64,000 nucleotides of DNA from Modicisalibacter sp033446685 (GCF_033446685.1 NZ_JAWQLY010000001.1:186001-250000); one strand, 5' to 3'. Shown: positions 9,072-17,175, counted from the first letter of the stretch. Notes: generated by a model from the letters alone, not told the origin. A program made the numbers and translations.

Positions 9072-9522
9072 ACACGACTTACCCCGGGTAACCATTTATA
9101 CCGACGGCGCCTGTCGCGGCAATCCCGGCCCGGGTGGCTGGGGCGCACTGCTCAGCTCCGGCGAACACGAGAAGACGCTCAACGGCTTCGAGCGGCAAAC
9201 CACCAACAACCGCATGGAGTTGACGGCCGCGATCATGGCGCTGCGCGAGCTCAAGCGATCCTGCCGCGTCGCCTTGCACACCGATTCGGAATATCTGCGC
9301 AAGGGCATCACCGAGTGGATCCACGGTTGGCAGAAGCGCGGCTGGAAGACGGCCGCCCGGCAGCCGGTCAAGAATGCCGAATTGTGGCGGGAACTGCTGG
9401 CCGAGTCGCAACGCCATCAGATGGAATGGCACTGGGTCAAGGGACACAGTGGCCATCCCGGCAACGAACGCGCCGATGCCTTGGCCAATGCGGCCATCGA
9501 CGCGGCAACGCTAGCTGGCTGA
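9064..9522 (+). CDS. rnhA: Ribonuclease HI
   Basis: A 152-residue RNase H that cleaves the RNA strand of RNA/DNA hybrids (primer removal, R-loops). The catalytic acids D14 (YTDGAC), E52 (RMEL), D74 (HTDSEY) and an Asp in NERADALA near residue 138 are all present, with the WVKGHSGHPGNE loop His. The start codon is TTG at 9064, overlapping the yafS-like stop; no better in-frame start precedes the first beta strand. Length is that of the E. coli enzyme (155). Confidence 0.96.
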   Translation: MTEHDLPRVTIYTDGACRGNPGPGGWGALLSSGEHEKTLNGFERQTTNNRMELTAAIMALRELKRSCRVALHTDSEYLRKGITEWIHGWQKRGWKTAARQPVKNAELWRELLAESQRHQMEWHWVKGHSGHPGNERADALANAAIDAATLAG

Positions 9523-9561
9523 ACCAACGCTTCGTTCCTCTCAACAACTATCGAGATTGTC

Positions 9562-10320
9562 ATGCGTCAGATCGTCCTCGACACCGAAACGACCGGTATA
9601 GACCCCAAGGAAGGGCATCGTTTGATAGAGATCGGCGCCGTCGAAGTGATCAATCGGCGGCTGACCGGTCGCAGCTACCATCAGTACATCAATCCCGAGC
9701 GAAGCATCGAGGCCGAAGCCGTCCAGATCCACGGCATCACCGACGAGCGCGTGGCCAACGAGCCGCGCTTCGCCGAGATTGCCGATGCGTTCTGGGAATT
9801 CATCCTCGGCGCGGAACTGGTCATTCATAACGCGGCTTTCGACGTTGGCTTCATCGACCATGAGTTCCAGTTGTTGCGGGCGCTGCGTGGCGAACCGGTG
9901 CTGGGCCCAGTCGCCGATCATTGCGGGATTCTCGATACGCTGAAAATGGCGCGCGACCGGCACCCTGGCCAGCGCAATAGTCTCGATGCGCTGTGCAAGC
10001 GCTACGAGATCGATAATGGCCACCGGGTGTTGCACGGCGCCCTGCTCGATGCCGAAATACTGGCCGACGTCTATCTGGCGATGACCGGCGGCCAGACGGC
10101 CTTGACTCTCGATGCCGACGCCGGCGAAGCGGCTGAAGGGGGCGTTGCGGCCAGCCGTATCCGCCGCCTGGCGGCGGATCGCCCGCGGCTCGCCGTGCCG
10201 TTGCCCAGCGATGAGGAGTGGGCCGCCCACCAGGCCAAGCTGGCGAGCATCCGCGAAACGGCGGGCGAGTGCCGCTGGGACGCGATGGGCGACTGGAACC
10301 CGCGGCCGGCCGAACACTGA
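9562..10320 (+). CDS. dnaQ: DNA polymerase III epsilon subunit (3'-5' proofreading exonuclease)
   Basis: A 252-residue DEDDh exonuclease. ExoI motif is IVLDTETTG (D7, E9), ExoII is VIHNAAFDVGFIDHE, and ExoIII is HGALLDAEILADVYLAM with the catalytic His and Asp. The C-terminal third (about 185-252) is a variable tail expected to bind the polymerase alpha subunit. It follows rnhA by 39 bp, the classic rnhA-dnaQ arrangement, though here in the same orientation rather than divergent as in E. coli. The stop overlaps the nudC start as TGATG. Confidence 0.95.
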   Translation: MRQIVLDTETTGIDPKEGHRLIEIGAVEVINRRLTGRSYHQYINPERSIEAEAVQIHGITDERVANEPRFAEIADAFWEFILGAELVIHNAAFDVGFIDHEFQLLRALRGEPVLGPVADHCGILDTLKMARDRHPGQRNSLDALCKRYEIDNGHRVLHGALLDAEILADVYLAMTGGQTALTLDADAGEAAEGGVAASRIRRLAADRPRLAVPLPSDEEWAAHQAKLASIRETAGECRWDAMGDWNPRPAEH

Positions 10321-11096
10321 TGTTTCGCCGCGATCTGCCTGCCGCCGAACGCCACAGCGGCGGAGTGTACATCCGGCTGGACTCCCGAGGGCGCATCGCC
10401 CCGGGACGAGACGGCGGCTTTCTCGAGAGCGTCGCGACCTGGCCCGACGGCGTCCAGCCGCTGGGTTTCTGGCACGATCAACCCGTTGCCGTGCTCGTCG
10501 AAGCGGCGGAACACGACTGGCCTTCGGCGCGGCAATGGCTCGGCGAACTGGGCGAGTCGCACTTCATGTTGCTGTCTACCGCGCTGCAGGTCGTGACCTG
10601 GCAACGCGATCATCGCTTTTGTGGCCGCTGTGCGAGCCAGACTCGGCGGATTGCCGGTGAATTCGCCATGCATTGCGATAGCTGCGGTCAGCGTAACTAC
10701 CCACGTATTTCACCCTGCATCATCACGCTGGTCACGCACGGCGAGGATCTGCTGTTGGCACGCAGTCCGCGCTTTCCCGCCGGACGCTATTCGACCCTGG
10801 CCGGCTTCATTGAGCCCGGCGAGGCCGCTGAAGACGCCGTGCGCCGCGAGGTTTACGAGGAAGTCGGGCTGAGCGTCGGACGTGTCACCTACTTCCGCAG
10901 TCAACCCTGGCCCTTTCCGCACTCGCTGATGCTGGGCTTCTTCGCCGAAGCCGCCAGCCGGCGCATTCGCATCGATGGTGTGGAAATCGCCGATGCGGCG
11001 TGGTTCACCCCGCGCCGCCTGCCGCAGTTGCCACCGGCCTATTCGATCTCGCGGGCGCTGATCGAGGCCCATCTGCAAGGTGTCAGGGCAAGGTAG
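10320..11096 (+). CDS. nudC: NADH pyrophosphatase / NAD-cap RNA decapping hydrolase
   Basis: A 258-residue Nudix hydrolase. A four-cysteine zinc ribbon (CGRC and CDSC pairs around residues 101-121) is followed by the family segment YPRISPCII, the Nudix box GFIEPGEAAEDAVRREVYEE, and the SQPWPFPHSLM signature that defines NudC. It converts NAD(H) to NMN(H) plus AMP and removes NAD caps from RNA. The start at 10320 is fixed by the TGATG overlap with dnaQ and sits in front of the first recognisable secondary structure; the longer upstream frame is dnaQ's shadow. Confidence 0.93.
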   Translation: MFRRDLPAAERHSGGVYIRLDSRGRIAPGRDGGFLESVATWPDGVQPLGFWHDQPVAVLVEAAEHDWPSARQWLGELGESHFMLLSTALQVVTWQRDHRFCGRCASQTRRIAGEFAMHCDSCGQRNYPRISPCIITLVTHGEDLLLARSPRFPAGRYSTLAGFIEPGEAAEDAVRREVYEEVGLSVGRVTYFRSQPWPFPHSLMLGFFAEAASRRIRIDGVEIADAAWFTPRRLPQLPPAYSISRALIEAHLQGVRAR

Positions 11097-11119
11097 GCGA
11101 CCGCGAGGCAGCTATCGGC

Positions 11120-11200
11120 TATAATCCCGGCCCGCGCCAATCGCGCATCGCTTGCGAGGGTTCCCTCACCCCTCGGATAACCATCGTCAGTAAAAAGGAC
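11120..11200 (+). promoter_or_regulatory. yhhQ promoter and candidate preQ1-type riboswitch leader
   Basis: A perfect -10 hexamer TATAAT is at 11120-11125, giving a leader of about 75 nt before yhhQ. The leader holds a hairpin with stem CGAGGG (11155-11160) and CCCTCG (11170-11175) and pyrimidine loop TTCCCTCAC. An A-rich tail ending in the Shine-Dalgarno follows (AAAAAGGAC, 11192-11200). The loop CCU or UCC could pair with AGG/GGA of the Shine-Dalgarno to make an H-type pseudoknot, the layout of class I preQ1 riboswitches, which commonly precede yhhQ. The match was made by eye only. Confidence 0.4.
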
Positions 11201-11205
11201 CTCGA

Positions 11206-11871
11206 ATGCTTGCCCTGACCGATTATCAACATCGGCGCTGCCTGTTGGCCATGGTGGCGTTGCACATCGTCGTCATTACCGCCAGCAACTACTTGGTGCA
11301 GTTGCCTTTCACGATCGCCGGATTGCACACCACCTGGGGCGCGTTCAGCTTCCCGTTCATCTTCCTGGCGACCGACCTTACCGTTCGACTGTTCGGCAAG
11401 ACACCGGCGCGCCAGATCATTGCCCGGGTGATGTTTCCGGCATTGATCATTTCCTATCTGCTCTCGGTGCTGTTCGAGAAGGGCGAGTTCCGCAGCCTGG
11501 CTGCGCTGGGCGAGTTCAACCTGTTCGTCGCGCGCATCGCTCTGGCCAGCTTCATGGCCTACGTGATCGGCCAGTTGCTCGACATCCAGGTCTTCGATCG
11601 CCTGCGACGCAGCGCCCGCTGGTGGGTGGCGCCTGCACTGTCGACGGTCGTCGGCAATCTAGCCGATACCTTCGCCTTCTTTTCGATCGCCTTTCATGAC
11701 GGGCCGGATGCCTTCATGGCCAGTCACTGGGTGGAAATCGCCTGGGTCGATTACGCCGTCAAGCTGAGCATTTCATTACTATTATTCTTGCCGATGTACG
11801 GGTTGCTGCTGGGGTGGCTGACGCGTCGTCTGCTGGTCTGGGGCGCGCAGCCGACCCGCGAGGGTGTCTAG
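11206..11871 (+). CDS. yhhQ: Queuosine precursor (preQ0/preQ1) transporter YhhQ
   Basis: A 221-residue polytopic inner membrane protein of the VUT_1/COG1738 family, exactly the length of E. coli YhhQ. Six hydrophobic segments are visible; family hallmarks are NYLVQLP, WGAFSFPFIFLATDLTVRLF near residues 45-65, and ETIAWVDYAVKLS-like text near the end (VEIAWVDYAVKLS). It imports queuine/queuosine precursors for tRNA modification. The ATG at 11206 follows AAGGAC with a 5-base gap. Confidence 0.92.
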   Translation: MLALTDYQHRRCLLAMVALHIVVITASNYLVQLPFTIAGLHTTWGAFSFPFIFLATDLTVRLFGKTPARQIIARVMFPALIISYLLSVLFEKGEFRSLAALGEFNLFVARIALASFMAYVIGQLLDIQVFDRLRRSARWWVAPALSTVVGNLADTFAFFSIAFHDGPDAFMASHWVEIAWVDYAVKLSISLLLFLPMYGLLLGWLTRRLLVWGAQPTREGV

Positions 11872-11924
11872 CCCCGAGACTATCGAGATTCCTCCATTCG
11901 CGTTGACACAAGGAGAGGCTTCGC

Positions 11925-12722
11925 ATGACCCACACCATCGCTTTGCATCATCAGGTCAGCGGCCCCGAGCAGGGTGTGCCGCTGGTGATTCTCCATGGCC
12001 TGTTCGGCAGTGCCGACAACTGGCGTTCGCATGCCAAACAATGGCAGGAGCAGCGTCGTGTGGTGGTGGTCGATCTGCGCAATCATGGCCGCTCGCCGCA
12101 TGCGGCGACCATGACCTACGCGGCTATGGCCGAGGATGTCGTTGCACTGCTCGATCGACTGGGAATAGAACGCTGCGATCTGCTGGGGCACTCAATGGGC
12201 GGCAAGGTCGCCATCAGCGTGGCGCGCCTTCAGCCGCAGCGTCTGGCATCGTTGATCGTCGCCGATATTGCCCCGATAGCCTATGACCATGGCCATGAGG
12301 ACATTTTCGAGGCCATGCGTCAGGTCGAGCGCGACGCGCCTGAGTCACGCAAGCAGGCCGATGCGGCGATGGCCACGCATGTCGAGACGCCGGCGATCCG
12401 CATGTTTCTGGCAACCAATCTGGAGCGTGGCGATGACGGTGTCATGCGCTGGCGAGTCGGGCTCGACGAGATCGAGGCCGCGTATGCCGACATCGCCGCC
12501 GAGCCGGCCGGTGAGGACCGCTATTCGGGGCCGACCCTGGTCGTTCGCGGAAGCCGCTCGGACTACGTCGACGACGCGCTGCTGTCGCAGGTCAAGGCGG
12601 TATTGCCCGAAGCGCAGGTGGTTACCTTGGATGCCGGGCATTGGCTGCATGCCGAGGCGCCGGAAGCCTTCCATGAGGCCGTGGATGAGTTCCTGGCCGA
12701 ACGTGATCAAGGGGAGGGGTAA
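11925..12722 (+). CDS. ybfF: YbfF-like alpha/beta-hydrolase esterase
   Basis: A 265-residue alpha/beta hydrolase with oxyanion segment ILHGLFGSADNW, nucleophile elbow GHSMGG (Ser90), an acid in RGSRSDYV and the catalytic His in LDAGHWLHAE. This matches the YbfF acyl-CoA thioesterase/carboxylesterase group; the natural substrate is not known. AAGGAGAGG lies 8 bp before the ATG at 11925. It is 53 bp downstream of yhhQ and convergent with the next gene. Confidence 0.82.
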   Translation: MTHTIALHHQVSGPEQGVPLVILHGLFGSADNWRSHAKQWQEQRRVVVVDLRNHGRSPHAATMTYAAMAEDVVALLDRLGIERCDLLGHSMGGKVAISVARLQPQRLASLIVADIAPIAYDHGHEDIFEAMRQVERDAPESRKQADAAMATHVETPAIRMFLATNLERGDDGVMRWRVGLDEIEAAYADIAAEPAGEDRYSGPTLVVRGSRSDYVDDALLSQVKAVLPEAQVVTLDAGHWLHAEAPEAFHEAVDEFLAERDQGEG

Positions 12723-12750
12723 AGGCGATTCCGTTCGTTGGCAGGGGCCG

Positions 12751-13908
12751 TCAGGGCGTCTGGATCTCCACGGCGAGGCGTGACACCGGGGTGATTTGCT
12801 CGATCAGCCCACGGGCTTTCAGATACGCTTCGAAGCGCGCATAGCGCTGGGGTTGAAGCAGGCTGGGGCGCAGCGCCATGAATCGCAGCACGTCAGGCCA
12901 GGCGGCACGGTTCTCTGGCGTATCGAGCGCCGGTTCGGCCGTGCTGATCAACTCCCAGCCGGCTTGTGGGTGCTTGACCAGCCAGGCGGTGGCCCGTTCC
13001 AGGGCATCCAGGAAATGACTGATGTCACGGCGATGTTCGCTGAGATCGTCGCGATTGGCGACCAGGATCAGCGCGTCGTGTAGCGGTATGCCGCTGTCGT
13101 CGATGGAGAATTCACGGGTGGCTACGCCCTGCTGAGCGCTCTGGCGACGATCCAGCGGTCTCAACGTGCCGACCACGGCATCGACCTCGCCGCGGGCCAG
13201 GGCCTGGCTGAGCGAGAAGTCGACACGCTCGAGCTTGATCTCCTCGAGGCCGAAGCGCTGTTGTTCGAGCAAACCATCGAGCAGCACCCGGGCCTCGTCC
13301 TCCACCGCATAGCCGATGGTTTTGCCCTTGAGATCGGCCAGCGATGCGATGCCGCGGTCCGCACGGACCAGGATTCCACTGAGCGGCACGGGAATCAACG
13401 TGCCGACCCTGACCAGGGGGAGGCCGCGATCGACCAGGCGATGCAAGGTCGGCTGAGACATCAGGGCCAGGTCGGCACGCTCGGCCGCCACCAGCTTGGG
13501 CGGCACGTTAGGGTCGGCCGGCGCGTTGAAGGTGACGTCGAGTCCCTCCTGGTCGAGCAGGCCGCGCTCGCGGGCAACGATCAGTGCCGCGTGGTAGGGG
13601 TTGATGTACCAGTCGAGCATCACATGCAGGCTATGAGTCGGCGGCGGCGTGATGGCCTCCGGCTCGCTTTGGACGAAGCGTGGCTTGGGCGGGACGAGTA
13701 GCGGCGCCTCGCTACCTTCGGAGAGTTGCTGAATCAGCAGGTTGTCGCGAACAGTGCTGCTCGCTGCGACATCATCGGACTCGCCGGTCACCAATTGCAG
13801 CGCAGTTTCGACGGCGCTCTTGGCGAGTGACGGTTCGGCCTGCGCTAGGTGGGCGACGAGCGCCAAGACGAGACCTAACAGGATGGCCGGAAAACGGCTC
13901 TCCAGCAT
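12751..13908 (-). CDS. Orphan NMT1/THI5-like periplasmic substrate-binding protein
   Basis: A 385-residue exported protein: a signal peptide ends near AHLAQAEP, then an unusual Ser/Glu/Pro-rich N-terminal segment of about 65 residues, then an NMT1/THI5 (ThiY/SsuA) binding domain from about residue 95 (LHVMLDWYINPYHAALIVA). ThiY-type proteins bind pyrimidine thiamine precursors and open similarly, so a thiamine-precursor or related ligand is plausible but unproven. No ABC permease or ATPase gene is adjacent, which is odd for this family. The start is ATG 13908 or GTG 13911; an AAGGA box serves either. Confidence 0.78.
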   Translation of the reverse strand: MLESRFPAILLGLVLALVAHLAQAEPSLAKSAVETALQLVTGESDDVAASSTVRDNLLIQQLSEGSEAPLLVPPKPRFVQSEPEAITPPPTHSLHVMLDWYINPYHAALIVARERGLLDQEGLDVTFNAPADPNVPPKLVAAERADLALMSQPTLHRLVDRGLPLVRVGTLIPVPLSGILVRADRGIASLADLKGKTIGYAVEDEARVLLDGLLEQQRFGLEEIKLERVDFSLSQALARGEVDAVVGTLRPLDRRQSAQQGVATREFSIDDSGIPLHDALILVANRDDLSEHRRDISHFLDALERATAWLVKHPQAGWELISTAEPALDTPENRAAWPDVLRFMALRPSLLQPQRYARFEAYLKARGLIEQITPVSRLAVEIQTP

Positions 13909-14125
13909 CACTTACGATTCCTTCTAACGCGCGATGAGATGGCCCGCGTAGCGGCGAGGGCGGCGCTCCAGTCTAGCCCGGAGGATATTGGACTGGCTAG
14001 CGAAGCCGTTGATTCGGCGTTGTAAACGGCCCCTTGGCAATGCGCGAGCGACGCCGAAGGGCGCCTACGCGGCTACTGGAACGCATGACATACTAACGGG
14101 AATCAGCAATCCGACATGGACCACA

Positions 14126-15832
14126 ATGGATAGTATCAACACGCTGTTCCTGTTCACCGGCTCCTTGCTGGCACTCAGCATCCTGGCGAGCCGCCTGTCG
14201 TCGCTGTTCGGCCTTCCCTTGCTGTTGATATTCCTGGGGCTGGGCATGCTCGTCGGCGAGGATGGCTTGCTGGGCATCGAATTCAGCAACTACTCGCTGG
14301 CTTTCATCATCGGTCATCTCGCCCTGGCGATGATCCTGCTCGACGGCGGGCTGCGTACCCGCCTGAAGACCTTTCGCGTCGGCTTCAAGCCGGCGCTATC
14401 GCTGGCGACGCTGGGGGTCTTTCTGACCAGCGGCGTCGTTGGGCTGTGCGCCATGTGGCTTCTCGATCTCAGTCTCGTTCAAGGCTTGTTGGTGGGGGCG
14501 ATAGTCGGATCGACGGATGCCGCGGCGGTGTTCTCGATGCTCGGTGGGCGGGGGCTCAACCTGAATGAGCGCGTCGGGGCCACGCTGGAAATCGAATCCG
14601 GCACCAACGATCCGATGGCCATTTTCCTGACCATGACGTTGGTCGAGGTGCTGACCGGCGAGATCGGTGGTCCCGTCGATACCTTGCTGCTGTTCGTCAA
14701 CCAGTTCGGGTTGGGGTTGCTGATCGGTGTGGGCGGCGGCTGGCTCATCGGCAGGTTGCTGCGTTGGCTAGATCTGGCCCCGGGGCTATATTCGTTACTG
14801 ACCCTGGGGCTGGGGTTCTGCGTCTTTGGGCTCACCAGCGCGCTGGATGGTAGCGGCTTTCTGGCGATCTATCTGACCGGGCTCATGGTCGGCAATCAAC
14901 CGGGACGACATCTCAGCTTCATTCTACCCGTACACGATGGCCTGGCCTGGCTCAGCCAAATCGGGCTATTCCTCGTGCTGGGTTTGCTGGTGACGCCAAG
15001 CGAGATGATGAACTATGCGGTTCCGGCTACCTTGCTGTCGCTGGTGTTGATTTTCGTGGCCCGTCCGCTGGCGGTTATCGTGGCCATCAAGCCATTCTTT
15101 CGTTTTCGCTGGCGAGAGCTCACCTTCATATCCTGGGTCGGTTTGCGTGGCGCAGTGCCGATCGTACTGGCGATTTTTCCGGTTATCGGCGGCGTGGAAA
15201 ATGCCGAGCTGTACTTTAACGTGGCCTTTTTCGCGGTACTGATATCGCTGCTCGTCCAGGGTAGCAGCCTCTCTCCCGCGGCCCGGCTCACCAGGGTCCT
15301 GGTGCCTGCACGAACTGCCCCCAACCGGCGCGGCCCGCTGGGCGTCCTGCCGGAAAACGATTACGAGATGTTTGTCTACCAGGTCGAAAACGATGCCCTT
15401 GAAGACACGCCCATCCGCTTGTTGCGTTTTCCTTCTGGGGCGATGATCTCGGCACTGTTCCGGCAGCATGCGATGTTGCACCCCAAGGGCAATACCCGGC
15501 TGCGTATGGGCGATGTGCTTTGCATCATCGGCCGCAGTGATGATCTACCCGCGCTGAATCGGCTTTTCAACGGCGATGCACGCCTGAAGCAGGAGCGCGC
15601 ATTCTTCGGCACCTTCACCCTCGATGCAGGCGCCCTGATGCGCGACGTGGCGGATGCTTACGGTTTGACGTTGAGCCCTGGTGAGCAGGAGATGACGCTT
15701 GGCGAGTTCGTATCCTTGCGCGTCGGTGGCCATCCCGTTATCGGCGACGATATCGACTGGCACGGCTTTCAATGGGTCATCAGCGAAATGGACGGTAATC
15801 GCGTCAAGCGCGTGGGTTTGCGCCTGTACTGA
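14126..15832 (+). CDS. cvrA: K+/H+ antiporter, CvrA/NhaP2 family (CPA1)
   Basis: A 568-residue cation/proton antiporter. About twelve membrane helices occupy residues 5-395, with the family text PLLLIFLGLGMLVGEDG, LDGGLRTR, SGTNDPMAIFLT (ND ion-site pair) and SWVGLRGAVPIVLA. A cytosolic RCK_C-type regulatory domain follows (about 415-490: ENDALEDTPIRLLRF). It expels K+ in exchange for protons and helps cell-volume control. The start at 14126 aligns with the usual CvrA N-terminus; the in-frame extension to 13988 is unlikely. Together with ectoine and betaine systems it fits a halophile. Confidence 0.9.
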   Translation: MDSINTLFLFTGSLLALSILASRLSSLFGLPLLLIFLGLGMLVGEDGLLGIEFSNYSLAFIIGHLALAMILLDGGLRTRLKTFRVGFKPALSLATLGVFLTSGVVGLCAMWLLDLSLVQGLLVGAIVGSTDAAAVFSMLGGRGLNLNERVGATLEIESGTNDPMAIFLTMTLVEVLTGEIGGPVDTLLLFVNQFGLGLLIGVGGGWLIGRLLRWLDLAPGLYSLLTLGLGFCVFGLTSALDGSGFLAIYLTGLMVGNQPGRHLSFILPVHDGLAWLSQIGLFLVLGLLVTPSEMMNYAVPATLLSLVLIFVARPLAVIVAIKPFFRFRWRELTFISWVGLRGAVPIVLAIFPVIGGVENAELYFNVAFFAVLISLLVQGSSLSPAARLTRVLVPARTAPNRRGPLGVLPENDYEMFVYQVENDALEDTPIRLLRFPSGAMISALFRQHAMLHPKGNTRLRMGDVLCIIGRSDDLPALNRLFNGDARLKQERAFFGTFTLDAGALMRDVADAYGLTLSPGEQEMTLGEFVSLRVGGHPVIGDDIDWHGFQWVISEMDGNRVKRVGLRLY

Positions 15833-15921
15833 TCAAAACGCCATGAAGGCAGGTAAGAGGGGGAGAGAACGCGCGGAGCAAAGCGTTGCCCCGCTCAAGG
15901 GCGTGAAGTCTTTATAGGCAG

Positions 15922-15972
15922 GCCCGCTTCCGGCCGCTTCAGGAGCCGAGCCGGGCGGGCACAGGCTTTTTT
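15922..15972 (+). terminator. Possible terminator downstream of cvrA
   Basis: GCCCGC at 15922-15927 can pair with GCGGGC at 15955-15960, with partial pairing inside, and is followed by a six-T run at about 15967-15972. The long loop makes it weak; it lies 90 bp after cvrA and also close to the end of the convergent small gene. Confidence 0.3.
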
Positions 15973-15977
15973 GAGAT

Positions 15978-16247
15978 TTAGCCGAAACTGCGCTGGTTTT
16001 CATTCAGCCAGTCGCCGCATTGAGTACCGGCCCCAGCCCAGTCCTCGTTTACGTGCGTCACGAGCAACGCGTCCTGGCTCGTCAGGTGTGGCCGAAGCTG
16101 ATCGCGAATATCCGTTGCGTTGCATGGCGCTTCGATTAGCCAGCACCCATCCATGACATGCAGATGCTTATAGGTCTCCAGCGCATCGTAGAAGGCGGCA
16201 TATTCATCGGGGAGATTAAGGTCGTAATGAACTGAAAAAATGGGCAT
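15978..16247 (-). CDS. Small SinR-family / Cas2-fold-like protein
   Basis: An 89-residue protein opening MPIFSVHYDLNLPDEYAAFY, with WLIEAP and DALLVTHVNEDWAGAG segments. This pattern (beta strand, 'YDLN', a mid-protein Trp-Leu-Ile strand, then a 'V..V..D..G' strand) recalls the small 'SinR family' proteins, which share a Cas2/VapD-like ferredoxin fold; members are often in accessory DNA and have no settled function. It is not the Bacillus SinR repressor. The ATG at 16247 is preceded by AGGGTGCCCTT. The gene ends a GC-normal region; the 300 bp upstream are strikingly AT-rich, suggesting acquisition next to tRNA-Ser. Confidence 0.6.
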   Translation of the reverse strand: MPIFSVHYDLNLPDEYAAFYDALETYKHLHVMDGCWLIEAPCNATDIRDQLRPHLTSQDALLVTHVNEDWAGAGTQCGDWLNENQRSFG

Positions 16248-16590
16248 AAGGGCACCCTGCGCTAGTGTATTTATTGATCATGACTACGATACATTCACTT
16301 ACAGTGGTCTATCAAACCTATTGTATCGAGCCCGGTAAAGACCATGCGAGAGTAAACGTTTAGTTAAAAAGAACGTCTCTCTTTAGTGGCAATTGCTATC
16401 ATTTATGCTTATGGTTTTTTTGCTTATTTATTATAAGTCGGTCAACGTTGGCTCTATCGACGATGACGTTCCAAGGGATGAGCTGCTTATTCTCTTTAGA
16501 ACCACCTAACGATAGCCAGGTTGCAAAAGACCGTACGGCACATAGTATAGAAAGCCGCATAACGGAACTTGCAGTAACGAAGCAGTAACG
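16248..16590. other. AT-rich intergenic pocket between small Cas2/SinR-like gene and tRNA-Ser
   Basis: About 340 bp with no convincing gene, much richer in A+T than its surroundings, especially 16260-16500. It contains separated inverted arms CGATACA (16287-16293) and TGTATCG (about 16323-16329) upstream of the small gene, a possible operator, and a tandem 11-bp repeat at its right edge. Composition and position 3' of a tRNA gene suggest a remnant of horizontally acquired DNA. Confidence 0.5.
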
Positions 16591-16592
16591 AA
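16571..16592. repeat. Tandem 11-bp direct repeat
   Basis: The unit GCAGTAACGAA occurs twice in tandem (16571-16581 and 16582-16592), directly before the tRNA-Ser terminator hairpin. Function unknown; it may be a slippage duplication. Confidence 0.6.
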
Positions 16593-16617
16593 AAGGCCCC
16601 GCTGAGCGGGGCCTTTT
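16591..16617 (-). terminator. Rho-independent terminator of tRNA-Ser
   Basis: A strong hairpin, AAAAGGCCCCGCT/AGCGGGGCCTTTT with a minimal loop, ends in a T-run when read on the minus strand. It lies 9 bp beyond the 3' end of the tRNA and is near-symmetrical, so it may act in both directions. Confidence 0.85.
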
Positions 16618-16625
16618 GCGAGGCT

Positions 16626-16716
16626 TGGCGGAGGGACAGGGATTCGAACCCTGGGAAGGCTATAAACCTTCGCCGGTTTTCAAGACCGGTGCATTCAACC
16701 GCTCTGCCATCCCTCC
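16626..16716 (-). tRNA. serT: tRNA-Ser (anticodon UGA)
   Basis: The minus strand folds into a class II tRNA of 91 nt with encoded CCA (16626-16628). The acceptor stem is GGAGGGA/TCCCTCC; the anticodon stem CCGGT/ACCGG flanks loop CTTGAAA, giving anticodon TGA (reads UCA). The T-arm has GGTTCGAATCC, and the long variable arm (GAAGG...CCTTC) is diagnostic of serine tRNA. In E. coli the UGA serine tRNA gene serT also lies beside yccA, which fits the local gene order. Confidence 0.96.
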
Positions 16717-16931
16717 GGCTTACGGAGGCGTATACTACCATTTTTTTCTCGGTCGTCAACTCCTTGGCGGCAATCAATACAAAGCCTTATAAGCGAATGG
16801 TGGCTGGGCATGTGGGTGGCCGCGCGGTCGCGCAGTATGTCCGCTGCGTTTTTTGGCCTTTCTCAAAGTGACTGCTACGGTTGGGGGAGAGCGTTAAGGC
16901 GCTTGCATGGAAGCGATACAAGGAGAGCGAG

Positions 16932-17129
16932 ATGAATAGCGATCAGGTAAAGGGCAACTGGAAACAAGTCAAGGGCGAAGCCAAGAAGCGCTGGGGCAAG
17001 CTTACCGATGACGACCTGGATACCGTCGACGGCGAATACGAGCGCCTGATCGGCGTGCTCCAGGAGCGCCATGGCATGGCCCGCGAAGAAGCCAAGAAAG
17101 AGGTCGATGACTTCTACGGCAAGCTTTGA
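16932..17129 (+). CDS. CsbD-like stress protein
   Basis: A 65-residue hydrophilic protein of the CsbD/YjbJ family, with N-terminal DQVKGNWKQVKGEAKKRWG and C-terminal AREEAKKEVDDFYGKL. Family members are abundant general-stress or osmotic-stress proteins of unknown biochemical role. The start at 16932 follows AAGGAGAG by 5 bases; the in-frame extension to 16881 lacks family similarity. A 91-residue unknown protein gene follows 46 bp downstream with its own ribosome binding site, so they may be co-expressed. Confidence 0.88.
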   Translation: MNSDQVKGNWKQVKGEAKKRWGKLTDDDLDTVDGEYERLIGVLQERHGMAREEAKKEVDDFYGKL

Positions 17130-17175
17130 TTGGCGTAACGAGCCACAAAGCCATACAGGCAAGCAGGAGCAAGAC

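Noticed and set aside
13988..14125. N-terminal extension of the CvrA-like antiporter
   Set aside because: Not hydrophobic and unlike the family start; the ATG at 14126 aligns with known N-termini.
15978..16247. CRISPR Cas2 assignment for the 89-aa protein
   Set aside because: No repeats or cas1 nearby; similarity is to a general ferredoxin-fold family only.
16496..16777. 93-codon minus-strand frame across the tRNA
   Set aside because: Runs over tRNA-Ser and its terminator; not protein-like.
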